From the NCBI GenBank assembly GCA_002719475.1, contig PBHQ01000048.1, positions 1-18,085 on the forward strand: a stretch of DNA of 18,085 nucleotides. Direction: 5' to 3'. Origin of the DNA: Methanobacteriota archaeon (GTDB lineage Archaea; Thermoplasmatota; Poseidoniia; Poseidoniales; Poseidoniaceae). Made by a program: the position numbers and the translations under genes. Position 1 is the stretch's first letter, and each line of letters starts with the position of its first letter. Positions 1-8,182 of the stretch are shown here, piece after piece. The notes under the pieces are model-generated. The model was not told the DNA's origin, ran no database searches, and saw only the letters and a list, made by a program, of their open reading frames with translations.

Positions 1-882
1 AGTGCCGCTATTTCCGACATCTTGCCATTCGCCATCGTCAATTTTGATTTCATAATAATCAATGCCACTGCCTCCAGAATCGCTGGCTCCACTAGATATC
101 CCTGATACTGAAACGGTATTCGAGTCCACCCAACCAGTCGATGAAGCGCTGGGAGTTCCTACACTCGGGCCAGTGCGATCGATTCCCATGTGTAGCGTCT
201 CAGAGGCAGAGAGTCCTGAATCATCGAATACGCTCAGTCGAGGGCTCCATTTTCCTTCTTGTAAGTCCCCATTGGTCCAGTTCCAAGTGTAGGCAAGACT
301 TCCAGGGCCATCATTTGTCGGACTACCTGGGCCGGGTACATTAGACAGGCTTGCGTAAGATAGGTCATCGTCATCTGCCGACCAATTGAAAATCAAAGTT
401 CCATTTGCTGGCGTCTTTGTCCATGCCCTATTGCTTGGGGACGAGCCATCTCCAACTACAACATCAGCCAGAGTGAAAGCTGTAATCACTGGTACTTGGT
501 TACTAATGGTGAAGTTCTCAGTACTGAACAGAGCGGTATTTTCTCCATCACTATCAACCCCTGATGCGCGTAATCTGTATGTTCCATTGTCTAGGTTGGT
601 TGTATCCCAGTAATATGTCCAAGGACTTCCGCCTGTAAGGGTAGTAAGGCTGGACCAAGAATTGCCATCGAACAGTTCTATTGTAAGGCTCGTCAGAGTT
701 GCACTTCCTGATGTAGAGAATTGAAGTGTATAGGTTCCAACAATTGAATCTCCGGTATCAGGGCCATTACTGAATGAGATTGTGACATCACTGTCTCGCG
801 CTCCAGTAGCTTGTGCAGGTATCGGCAAAATGGATGTGACAAGTAGCATCGCGAGAATCATGCTGAGATAGTGACGACGCAT
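1..882 (-). CDS. Secreted Ig-fold surface protein, N-terminal part (runs off left edge)
   Basis: An open frame without stops runs from an ATG at 882 down to base 1, giving 294 residues of an incomplete protein. Residues 1-26 form a signal peptide: MRRHY, then a hydrophobic stretch ending in a PAQA-like cleavage site. The rest is rich in Ser, Thr, Gly, Asp and Asn with regularly spaced Trp and Tyr, as in tandem beta-sandwich modules. One segment, from about residue 30 to 128, reads like a CARDB or bacterial Ig-like unit (GTYTLQF, then WDTTNLDNGTYRLR). A later one, beginning DRTGP near 239, resembles adhesin-type Ig repeats. It is probably an exported surface protein or adhesin whose anchor lies outside the window. 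No catalytic motif is visible. It is head to head with the large surface protein at 1010. The frame is secure, but the exact family is not recognised. Confidence 0.8.
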   Translation of the reverse strand, partial: MRRHYLSMILAMLLVTSILPIPAQATGARDSDVTISFSNGPDTGDSIVGTYTLQFSTSGSATLTSLTIELFDGNSWSSLTTLTGGSPWTYYWDTTNLDNGTYRLRASGVDSDGENTALFSTENFTISNQVPVITAFTLADVVVGDGSSPSNRAWTKTPANGTLIFNWSADDDDLSYASLSNVPGPGSPTNDGPGSLAYTWNWTNGDLQEGKWSPRLSVFDDSGLSASETLHMGIDRTGPSVGTPSASSTGWVDSNTVSVSGISSGASDSGGSGIDYYEIKIDDGEWQDVGNSGT

Positions 883-1009
883 GCTAACAGAGAGTACACG
901 GCGCGCCTCGGCCTTGAATCCTTGCCAAGTCGAGAAGTCGCCTATGGCGACCTCTGAGGTGTATGTGGAGCGGCAGGGTTCAAGTGCCACCCAGCAAGTG
1001 AACGGTACA
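883..1009. promoter_or_regulatory. Divergent intergenic region between two surface-protein genes
   Basis: These 127 bases separate the minus-strand start at 882 from the preferred plus-strand start at 1010, so both promoters should lie here. I see no convincing TATA box at the expected distance from either start. The region is GC-richer than its flanks. Confidence 0.4.
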
Positions 1010-3826
1010 ATGGGTCGCCGCACGTCAGCATGCGCTGTCATGATTCCCGTCCTTTTGTTGCTCGTTTCAACGGCAAGTTTGATCTCTGTAAAGGCAGAGT
1101 CTAGCGGCGGCATCAATGCCTCATCTTCGAGTATCGGATTGGTACCTAGTGAACCAAAAATGGGCAATTCTGTAGAGATTCGCTTGACTTTGGAAAATAG
1201 TAACGCCTTTGATGCAAATAATGTAGAATATCGCTTCTACAAAGATGGAATATCAGCCTCGTCAAAATTCTGGGAGAATATTGTGAACATTCCAGCAGGA
1301 GAAACGACTGAAGTTTCAGCAACTTGGAGTGCCCTTACCGAAGGAGAACACCAAGTTTGGGTAGAGATTGAATATGGTGGAGATGCGCCAGCCTCTTTCT
1401 TCAAATCGTTCACAGTAAGCGGCTTAGCTAACCTTCAGGTGGCGAGCTCCAGTATAAGTCCGGAATCTGGAATCAGAGAGGGAGACAACGTCGATGTCAA
1501 CGTCGAGATTGAGAATTCTGGAACTGTAGCCTCATCTTCCAGTACCTTGTTTATCGGTATCGAGGGCTTGCCTTCACTAGACCAGAATCTTGCTGTTGCA
1601 GCCCTCAATGCTTCGGAATCAGTTTGGGTGAATACTTCCTTCGTTGCTCCAGTTAGTGGAGATCATACCATCGTCATACTTCCAGATGTGAATGGTGAAG
1701 TCGAAGAAGTCGTAGAAAATGGTAAGGAGATTCGCGAGACCTTGACAGTTGATCCAGAACCGGATTACCTGCATTCTGGAGACCTTACCGTATCTACTCC
1801 TGAGAATTCTATACGTGGAGATTGGGAAGTTAGTGGGGTTGTCATGCGTAAGCATGCTAGTGGGAGTAATGATGTAGCCCTTGGCTTCAGTTTCCCTGAA
1901 CATACCGGTTCCCCTATTGTTATTCAACCAATTACTGTAACCTTATCTGGGAATACAGATGAAGTCACTCAGTCATGGAATACCAATCTCTCTTGGGAGA
2001 CTATCCAGGGCCTTGGAGAAGGACAGCATCTCTTGCAGGTCACCATCGATCCAAGTTCCTTGCTCGAACAAGCGGTCACCAGCAATGATATCGCCAATGT
2101 AATCATTGAGGTAAGACCTGTACCCAATGTCTTCCTTGACCAGTACGCTATACCATCTTCGACAAGTGTTGAGGCTGGAGCCGATGTTGAATGGCGCGTT
2201 TCGATATTGAATACTGGGGATATACCAGTATCAGGTGGCCTTAATGTCGAATGGGAGGGAAGTACGACATACTACGAAATCAATGAGATAGCTGCTGGAG
2301 CATCGTACATCTGGACTGAAACTTTGGCAACATTGTCCACGGGTGCTCATCAAGCAACCTTCCGAGCAACTTGGCAAGCAGCAGAAGGATCCTATGACTC
2401 CGATGAAGCGGATAGCGTTGCTACAGGAAGTATTGAGGCCAAGACCACATTGAATATGCAATTCTCGATGTCGACTGTTGAACTAGTTGGTAGCAACGGA
2501 CTACCGGCCACCCCACCATTAGACCCTGGTGTCTATACTCTGAGTATTCAATTGACTTCATCGGGATTGGGCGAGACCGTCCTAATCTGTGAAGATGTAA
2601 CTGGAGGTGTAAGCAAGACCTTGTTCACTCAGGATGTCAATATCTCACAAAGAGGAGACAAGGTTGATCACGAATGTGTCTTCGACACCGAGGACCGTTC
2701 TTCGGTCATCATCAATATCCGTAGTTCTGACAACACGGTCATCACAGTTCCCTTCAACAAGGGATACAATGTTGATTTAGCACAAGGTGAAGGATTTGAA
2801 GAGAATGCAAATACCACTGGTACGGTGCTATTGTTTGGATTCGCTGCTTTACTTCTCATTGGCGTATTGGTAGCAGCGGTAATATTGACGCGCCGAGTCT
2901 TTGGGGAAGTTGAGAGGGACATCTACGAATATTGTCCAGCCTGTGAAGGCGAGATAGAGGGCTATGAGGACAAGTGTCCGCATTGTGATTTCAACCTCAA
3001 ACGAGCCCGCAGAAGATTCCACGACTGTGTAGATTGTGGCGAAAACATTCCAAGTTTGCTTGAGAACTGCCCATATTGTGGTTCTGTTCAAGACCTACGC
3101 AGTCAATTCCAAGCTAGAGAGCGAAAGCAGATGATCGCATTACCTGAAGAGACAGAGGAGCCTGTTGAGGAAGAAGAAGATGAGGATGAGATTGTTGCAG
3201 GCACTGAGGACTTTGACAGCATGGCTGGAGAATTTGGCTATGATGAGGATGGTCTTGAGAGCGAATGGGACGAGAGCCTGCAAGAAGCGGAAACTGAGAT
3301 TGATGAGATGTTGGAACGACAGGCTGCTGTTACAGAAATTGAAGGTCAAACTGAGGATGAAGAAGGGCCGGTCGCTGCTGTGCCGAACATCTCAACTCCT
3401 GAATCGATGATGTCTGGAGTAGACCTTGATGAAATGTTGGGCGACAAGAAAGAACGTAGGCACTTGGTTGACGCTGGAGATGATGGGCAAGTCCTTGATG
3501 CGAGCGATGCAGAAATCAGAGGTGACTTGTTCGAAATCACCGGAGAGTCAGGAGTATTGCCTGGCGAGGATGTAATTATCGGAATGGGTGTGCAGGATCA
3601 CCGTCTAGTAGGAAATGAACTGCCTGAAGAAGCGATGGACTTCTCCTTCGAGGATGATGGTTTGGAACCTGCTCTAGAAAAGCGTAGGCGAATCGCTTCT
3701 CGACGCAAGGAACAGAGTGAAGCAAAACAAGATACTGCTGAACAGGTTGGCGAGTGTGGTGCTTGTGGAGCTGACATTGCAGTTGATGCAGATGAATGCC
3801 CTACTTGCGGCGCTCGCTTTGCATGA
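1010..3826 (+). CDS. Large type I membrane surface protein: Ig/CARDB-like ectodomain, one TM helix, cytoplasmic zinc ribbons
   Basis: The start at 1010 is preferred because MGRR followed by a hydrophobic core and VKA gives a clean signal peptide (residues 1-29), which the longer frame from 881 would bury. The product is 938 residues. About five beta-sandwich modules follow at roughly 35-138, 139-250, 252-370, 371-478 and 479-590. Modules 1, 2 and 4 show CARDB-like features such as VEIRLTLENS, VDVNVEIENSG and VEWRVSILNTGD. One membrane helix lies at about 605-627, followed by basic residues. The cytoplasmic part has two adjacent zinc ribbons (Cys642, 645, 656, 659 and Cys673, 676, 687, 690), a roughly 200-residue acidic low-complexity region, and a third ribbon at the end (Cys916, 919, 930, 933). 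CARDB modules are known for adhesion or ligand binding outside cells. Joining them through one helix to zinc ribbons suggests a receptor or an anchored scaffold; that role is inferred. Confidence 0.85.
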   Translation: MGRRTSACAVMIPVLLLLVSTASLISVKAESSGGINASSSSIGLVPSEPKMGNSVEIRLTLENSNAFDANNVEYRFYKDGISASSKFWENIVNIPAGETTEVSATWSALTEGEHQVWVEIEYGGDAPASFFKSFTVSGLANLQVASSSISPESGIREGDNVDVNVEIENSGTVASSSSTLFIGIEGLPSLDQNLAVAALNASESVWVNTSFVAPVSGDHTIVILPDVNGEVEEVVENGKEIRETLTVDPEPDYLHSGDLTVSTPENSIRGDWEVSGVVMRKHASGSNDVALGFSFPEHTGSPIVIQPITVTLSGNTDEVTQSWNTNLSWETIQGLGEGQHLLQVTIDPSSLLEQAVTSNDIANVIIEVRPVPNVFLDQYAIPSSTSVEAGADVEWRVSILNTGDIPVSGGLNVEWEGSTTYYEINEIAAGASYIWTETLATLSTGAHQATFRATWQAAEGSYDSDEADSVATGSIEAKTTLNMQFSMSTVELVGSNGLPATPPLDPGVYTLSIQLTSSGLGETVLICEDVTGGVSKTLFTQDVNISQRGDKVDHECVFDTEDRSSVIINIRSSDNTVITVPFNKGYNVDLAQGEGFEENANTTGTVLLFGFAALLLIGVLVAAVILTRRVFGEVERDIYEYCPACEGEIEGYEDKCPHCDFNLKRARRRFHDCVDCGENIPSLLENCPYCGSVQDLRSQFQARERKQMIALPEETEEPVEEEEDEDEIVAGTEDFDSMAGEFGYDEDGLESEWDESLQEAETEIDEMLERQAAVTEIEGQTEDEEGPVAAVPNISTPESMMSGVDLDEMLGDKKERRHLVDAGDDGQVLDASDAEIRGDLFEITGESGVLPGEDVIIGMGVQDHRLVGNELPEEAMDFSFEDDGLEPALEKRRRIASRRKEQSEAKQDTAEQVGECGACGADIAVDADECPTCGARFA

Positions 3827-3989
3827 ATAAGGCCTGTCTGCACTCATAGGGTTCGTCATCACCCGAAGGCTCGGCTGACCCTCTTTGCTTCATTCAGGCG
3901 GGATTGCCAGTAGCACTTCATTCAAGAAGCCTGTGAAGAAATCCACTTCAACGCGGCTTTGATACGGGATGTGCGTCTCGCGATTGTCG
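3827..3989. promoter_or_regulatory. Intergenic region with possible lipoprotein promoter
   Basis: No gene is visible in these 163 bases. A weak TATA-like stretch (TTTGATAC) at about 3957-3964 is roughly 26-30 bases before the ATG at 3990, which fits a leaderless message from that codon. A CTTCATTCA word occurs twice (3889 and 3918 areas) without evident function. Confidence 0.3.
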
Positions 3990-4553
3990 ATGGGAAGGGC
4001 ACTCTTGTCGCTTTCAGCAGTAATTCTGCTGTTCATTTCAAGCACCCTTGCAGGGTGTCTTTCGTTAGTTCCAGCGCGTGAAATGATGGAGTCTCTACGC
4101 GATAAGCCGCAGATTGAAATGACCGAAGACAAGGTGAATATCAGCCATGTTTTCGATTCTCTCGATATCTCACAGACCCTTTCGCCTTATACTGCAGATA
4201 GAATCATCGAAATGAATGCCAGCGCCAATGAAATGCAGATATACTTCCGCGCCACCATGCCCACCAGTGGTTTCACCAGCGATATCTCCAATTCAATAAG
4301 ATATGTCGATGCTAGATTGCTCAGACCAGATGGCAGTGTATATTGGGAAACTCATGTGACCGCATCAAAATCTCCAGTGGATAATTTTGCGGAGGGGCCT
4401 TTCGATGAGGGTGAATGGAAACTAGAAGTCGAAGCTAGAGGCATCGGAATCGATGTTGGTGGAGTTGCTGTAAAGGATGATTTCGTGGTAATTGTGACCG
4501 TTCGTAGGGAATGTGTCATTTTCCCGACTGAAGATATTTGTGTCATTGAATGA
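3990..4553 (+). CDS. Small predicted lipoprotein
   Basis: From the ATG at 3990 the product is 187 residues. The N-terminus is a lipoprotein signal: MGR, a hydrophobic core, then the lipobox LAGC with the lipidated Cys at residue 23 (codon at 4056). An alternative start at 3969 adds seven residues ahead of the signal. The mature part has no recognised domain. Segments such as the one around YFRATMP and the late EGEWKLEVEARG look like beta strands of a single sandwich domain, so it may be a small surface binding or accessory protein. It follows the zinc-ribbon surface protein on the same strand after about 160 bases, so it probably has its own promoter. Function unknown. Confidence 0.75.
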   Translation: MGRALLSLSAVILLFISSTLAGCLSLVPAREMMESLRDKPQIEMTEDKVNISHVFDSLDISQTLSPYTADRIIEMNASANEMQIYFRATMPTSGFTSDISNSIRYVDARLLRPDGSVYWETHVTASKSPVDNFAEGPFDEGEWKLEVEARGIGIDVGGVAVKDDFVVIVTVRRECVIFPTEDICVIE

Positions 4554-4622
4554 TGTTTAGTGCCCTTATTTTGGCCGTGAAAACAAACAGCGGTTCAAAT
4601 AGGCAAATCTCCTGAGAGGTAC

Positions 4623-4850
4623 ATGCAGTGCAATATCGGAGAGAAGGGTAGAGAAGTCCGCATGAAAGGTGGAATCGCTACCATTCTGGGAGCGATTTTT
4701 GTATCGATATTGACCTTTACAGGCGCCCTTAGCGGTGCAATTGGATGGTTTGCAGCGATCTCGATGTTCTTTGGTGGTGCCTTTGCAGTTTTTGAGGCCC
4801 GTAAGGGATGGTGCATTATCAGGGCCATGGGAATCAAGACGCCATTGTGA
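4623..4850 (+). CDS. Small two-helix membrane protein
   Basis: The frame encodes 75 residues from the ATG at 4623, or 62 from an internal ATG at 4662. Two hydrophobic Gly/Ala-rich segments at about residues 17-35 and 40-58 should cross the membrane as a hairpin. The C-terminal tail (EARKGWCIIRAMGIKTPL) is basic and looks constrained rather than random. GAGAGG just before 4623 resembles a ribosome-binding site, and AAATA near 4596-4600 could be a TATA element for a leaderless start at 4623. I do not recognise the family. The coding call rests on the clean membrane topology, position in a same-strand run, and lack of a better frame opposite. Confidence 0.6.
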   Translation: MQCNIGEKGREVRMKGGIATILGAIFVSILTFTGALSGAIGWFAAISMFFGGAFAVFEARKGWCIIRAMGIKTPL

Positions 4851-4934
4851 GGTATTTGATTCCAAAAATGCGCTAGAATAGCTTTGATTGCCCATTTTCG
4901 CTGATTTAGATTTCATGGCTTTCAACAGCACTTC

Positions 4935-4940
4935 ATATAC
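4935..4940 (+). promoter_or_regulatory. TATA-like box for the gene at 4962
   Basis: ATATAC is centred about 25 bases before the ATG at 4962, the spacing expected of an archaeal TATA box driving a leaderless transcript. An AGAGG lies between them. Confidence 0.4.
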
Positions 4941-4961
4941 TAAAGAGGTTGCACGCAACTC

Positions 4962-5180
4962 ATGGTCGACATGAACAACGTCATCTATGTGTTGAGCGGT
5001 ATTCTCATCGTTCTTTCGTTGCAGTTAGTCATTCGTAATCTCCGCAAGAGAAAGTACCGATCTGAGAACATCTGGCATGTTCCAAGTTTGCCTTCCAAGT
5101 CAAGGCGAAGCAAGCGCAAGGCTAGGATGCCTGCACAACCACAGGTTCCGCCACCTGCTTACATGTTCAGGCAACGCTGA
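4962..5180 (+). CDS. Small single-helix membrane protein with basic, proline-rich tail
   Basis: This is a 72-residue product. Residues 6-24 form one membrane helix (NVIYVLSGILIVLSL region), followed at once by a strongly basic stretch (RNLRKRKYR), so the tail is probably cytoplasmic. The tail has a second basic cluster and ends in a Pro/Gln-rich segment with PPP. A TATA-like box at suitable spacing supports expression. A second ATG at 4971 is possible. The gene ends 12 bases before the convergent lipoprotein gene. Family not recognised; a membrane-tethered adaptor or nucleic-acid contact is conceivable from the charge, but nothing shows it. Confidence 0.5.
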   Translation: MVDMNNVIYVLSGILIVLSLQLVIRNLRKRKYRSENIWHVPSLPSKSRRSKRKARMPAQPQVPPPAYMFRQR

Positions 5181-5192
5181 AATCATTGGAAA

Positions 5193-7034
5193 TCACTGGT
5201 TGTTAGCAGCATCCGGTGATTGTGGGGTAATCAGCACATTATCTCCGGTTCTTTCAATCAGAGGTAGTTCAGCAGTTGACAATGAAGGCAGTACATGGAT
5301 AGTGCAAGCATTTCCACAAGCAGGTGCGAGGTAATCTTCGCCTTGTTCAGATAGAATGAATCTGATACCGTGTCCTGCTGGAAGAATTGCATCGATGCCT
5401 TGGAATTCCATCATCATCGTGACCTGTTGACCAGGAACTACCGTTTGTGGCTCAGAACCACCCGCATGATATCGAATATCCATCGTGGCGTGCCCGAGGC
5501 GCAATCCCGTCTCGGCATCTTGCATTTCAACGAATATTTGGCCTCCATCAAAGGTTGGAACTGTAATCAAATGGATGGTAGCTAAGCCTGCGATGTGAAG
5601 TGGCTCCATTTCATTTAGAGCAGAACATTCGATGGTAATTGTTTGTCCTCCACCTACCACTGGGGCGCCTCCTCCTGTAAACACGCCATCATATTCACAA
5701 TCAGAAAGATCGATTGCATGTCTTTCGACATCGTGGGGAGGCCAAGTCTCTTCGATTCTCCACTGCCCATCATTGCGCTGAATTTGAGCGTTTAATTCGG
5801 GTTTGGGACCGATCCCTTTGAGGTAGTATTCGTACCATTCAAACAAGTCCTGGGCCCAATCCCAGCGAGTCATGTTGTGGATGGCTTCCCCGCCATATCC
5901 ACTATCCTGATTGTTGTGTTTAGTCCACTGATCAGGATAATTGTGTTCCCATTGCCCGAGGATTCCTCTGACTTCGAAGCCTGCGTCGATGTAGTCCTGA
6001 TACCAATTGTAACCGATTGGGCCACTGAATACTTGGTGAGGATCGACATTCCAGTCTTGCATACCTTGTACCCAGTACACTGAACCATTCCAATTCTCGA
6101 AGGCTTTGTCGATATGACTGCGTTCTTCGTAATAATTCTCCATGTATGGGTCAAGTTCTCCCATTCCGTAGGTCACAGGTCCAGCGAACAGACCTTCTAC
6201 AATATCTGGACAGACATTGTCCAAGTCGTCTTCGTTGTAATCGACCGTACTGGAGAAATAATTCATGTGCATGACTTGAGATCTGGCTTCTGCACTTCCA
6301 TTCTTGTACAGTAATGGATGTAATGCAGTAGTTCCGGAAATAGGTACGATGGTTTTGAGGTATTCACTTCCAAGAGCAGCAGCTTCCCATTGTGTCGCCC
6401 CTTCGTAGGATTTTCCATATAGGCCAACATGTCCATTGCTCCAGTTCTGAGAGCCCAGCCATTCAACTGCGTGGTGAATGCCAAGACCTTCTCCAGCACC
6501 TCTGTAATCGAAGCAGCCGCTGGAAAGTTCGGTGCCAAAGACCGCTACTTGTGCAAAGGCATAGCCGTGAGGTATGAAATTCTCATAGATGAATTCACCA
6601 CGGCCTGCTCCAACGATTCCAGTATGTCCGGATTCGTCACCGGGCTGGCCGTATGAGAAATAGGGGCTTATGACAGCGATGACAGGAACCTTCTCTCCTT
6701 GTTCGGTGTTGCTCGGTAGCCAATATGAGAGATGTACTTCCGACTCTGCAGGGCCGGTTTCCCATATCGAACTTGTATCGACCGTAATGTAGGCCTCTTG
6801 GACTTCCAAAGCATGGTGCGGTCCATCCTCAAGGACACGAGCAAAGGAATGTGTCATATTCCATTCTAGTTGGTGCCTATCCCAGATACTTGGGTAAATG
6901 ATTGACTCCTCAATCACTTCATGCTTGGTATGATTGACGATACAGCCTGCAAGGGAACATGAAAGGACGATGAGCACCAAAGACATCGCCAGTTGTCGCT
7001 TCCCCATAGTGAGTGCGAGTAGATGGACAGTCAT
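5193..7034 (-). CDS. CocE/NonD-family hydrolase lipoprotein (X-Pro dipeptidyl-peptidase S15 type)
   Basis: The product is a 613-residue predicted lipoprotein with the lipobox LAGC (Cys31; Cys22 if the internal ATG at 7007 is used). It belongs to the alpha/beta hydrolase family of CocE-like esterases and X-Pro dipeptidyl-peptidases. The nucleophile is Ser209 in GKSYEG. The acid is Asp327 in the GMQD segment and the base is His364 in GQWEHN, giving the expected order Ser-Asp-His. The C-terminal third, from about residue 440, looks like the jelly-roll domain typical of this family. The N-glycosylation-like NWS/NGS sites, the export signal and the length all fit an enzyme acting at the cell surface on peptides or esters; exact substrate cannot be read. 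A TATA-like palindrome at 7058-7070 favours the start at 7034 as leaderless. It diverges from the CoA-transferase. Confidence 0.88.
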   Translation of the reverse strand: MTVHLLALTMGKRQLAMSLVLIVLSCSLAGCIVNHTKHEVIEESIIYPSIWDRHQLEWNMTHSFARVLEDGPHHALEVQEAYITVDTSSIWETGPAESEVHLSYWLPSNTEQGEKVPVIAVISPYFSYGQPGDESGHTGIVGAGRGEFIYENFIPHGYAFAQVAVFGTELSSGCFDYRGAGEGLGIHHAVEWLGSQNWSNGHVGLYGKSYEGATQWEAAALGSEYLKTIVPISGTTALHPLLYKNGSAEARSQVMHMNYFSSTVDYNEDDLDNVCPDIVEGLFAGPVTYGMGELDPYMENYYEERSHIDKAFENWNGSVYWVQGMQDWNVDPHQVFSGPIGYNWYQDYIDAGFEVRGILGQWEHNYPDQWTKHNNQDSGYGGEAIHNMTRWDWAQDLFEWYEYYLKGIGPKPELNAQIQRNDGQWRIEETWPPHDVERHAIDLSDCEYDGVFTGGGAPVVGGGQTITIECSALNEMEPLHIAGLATIHLITVPTFDGGQIFVEMQDAETGLRLGHATMDIRYHAGGSEPQTVVPGQQVTMMMEFQGIDAILPAGHGIRFILSEQGEDYLAPACGNACTIHVLPSLSTAELPLIERTGDNVLITPQSPDAANNQ

Positions 7035-7057
7035 GAATGGTGCGCCGAATTGTTGTC

Positions 7058-7070
7058 CTGTAATTTACAG
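7058..7070. promoter_or_regulatory. Perfect 13-base palindrome in divergent promoter
   Basis: CTGTAA-T-TTACAG is a perfect inverted repeat around one central base. Read leftward it holds TAAATTAC centred about 30 bases before the ATG at 7034, suitable for a TATA box. Read rightward it lies about 75 bases before the CoA-transferase start at 7139. It may be a bidirectional TATA element, an operator, or both. Confidence 0.4.
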
Positions 7071-7138
7071 TGATTCGTTGTAAGAAATCATTGTCAACCG
7101 AGTTGAATGCTTTTCGACCGATGAGTTCAGGGTGCTTC

Positions 7139-8182
7139 ATGAGCGGAATCTTACAGGGCATTAGGGTACTCGACCTTTCACGTATTCTAGCGGGTCCTTA
7201 TACAGCGCAAATGTTGTCAGATCTCGGCGCAGAAGTGACCAAGGTTGAGGCGCCTTGGGGCGATGATACGCGCGGTTGGGGTCCTCCTTTCACAACAGAT
7301 TTTGATGGTCAACGAGTTGCAGCCTACTTCTTGTGCTGCAATCGTGGTAAGTCGATTCTACAAATGAACTTGAAAGAAGAAAAGGAACGATTACTCAAGA
7401 TGATTGAGGAAGTAGACGTTGTCATCGAGAACTTCAGACCTGGTACCTTAGAGAGGTTGCTTGGTAATTTGCCAAAGGATACCATCATCTGTTCGATATC
7501 AGGTTATGGTGCATCAGGACCGCGCCGAGATGAACCAGGATATGACCTCGCTCTACAGGCTCGTAGTGGCATCATGAGTATTACAGGGGGTGCAGATGGT
7601 CCGCCTGCAAAGGTAGGCGTCGCTTGGATTGACATTATCACAGGACTGTATGCTGGAAACGCCATCCTTGCCGCTTTGCTTGATTACGAAAGAACAGGTC
7701 GAATTCGACACATCGATATCAGCCTCTGGGATTGTGCGATTGCATCGCTCGCCAACCAAGCACAGAATGTTCTTGCCAGTGGACAAGACCCAGTGCGAAT
7801 GGGCTCTGCACACCCTAACCTCGTTCCATATCGCGCCTTCGAGGCATTGGATGGTTGGTTCGTGGTAGCGATTGGTTCAGATCCACAATGGCAGGAATTT
7901 TGCAGCATTGCGAAAATCAAATCTCAAGATGAGTGGAAGAATAATGCAGGAAGAATTGCACATCGAAATGAGATTGAAGCAAAGGTTCAGCAATGGGTAG
8001 GAGGGCACAGTAGGGGAGAACTTGAAGAGATGCTTGCTGGCATTCCTTGTGCTCCAATCAATACAGTTTCCGAAGCCTTGAACGATGCTCAGAGCCAAGC
8101 GAGAGGTGCCCTATTGAATGAAGGCGGAGTGACGACATTAGCCAGTCCATTGCGTTTCATGGATGTTCAAGATAGAGCCTGA
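7139..8182 (+). CDS. Class III CoA-transferase (CaiB/BaiF family)
   Basis: The start at 7139 is preferred because MSGILQGIRVLDLSR matches the usual beginning of the family and GGGTG lies just upstream as a possible ribosome-binding site. The frame itself is open from 7070. The 347-residue product carries the family signatures RVLDLSRILAGP, LSDLGAEVTKVE, VVIENFRPG, and PGYDLALQA with the catalytic Asp136. Members move CoA between carboxylic acids or, in the racemase branch, epimerise 2-methylacyl-CoA. The sequence alone does not fix which. The length is slightly short for the family (commonly about 380-400), and the C-terminal end overlaps the last 16 bases of the convergent PLC-like gene. Its role is probably cytoplasmic acyl-CoA metabolism, which fits the hydratase/dehydrogenase fusion elsewhere in the window. 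Confidence 0.9.
   Translation: MSGILQGIRVLDLSRILAGPYTAQMLSDLGAEVTKVEAPWGDDTRGWGPPFTTDFDGQRVAAYFLCCNRGKSILQMNLKEEKERLLKMIEEVDVVIENFRPGTLERLLGNLPKDTIICSISGYGASGPRRDEPGYDLALQARSGIMSITGGADGPPAKVGVAWIDIITGLYAGNAILAALLDYERTGRIRHIDISLWDCAIASLANQAQNVLASGQDPVRMGSAHPNLVPYRAFEALDGWFVVAIGSDPQWQEFCSIAKIKSQDEWKNNAGRIAHRNEIEAKVQQWVGGHSRGELEEMLAGIPCAPINTVSEALNDAQSQARGALLNEGGVTTLASPLRFMDVQDRA

Noticed and set aside
881..1009. Longer N-terminus for the large surface protein, starting at 881 or 944
   Set aside because: It would put 22-43 residues before the signal peptide and, at 881, overlap the start codon of the divergent gene. The start at 1010 gives a standard signal peptide.
4566..4958. A 130-codon open frame on the minus strand
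   Set aside because: It lies opposite the small two-helix protein and has no coherent domain, signal peptide or hydrophobic pattern of its own.
8167..8182. Overlap of the CoA-transferase and PLC-like genes as a sign of frameshift or truncation
   Set aside because: Both frames end naturally in complete domains; short convergent overlaps are common in compact genomes.
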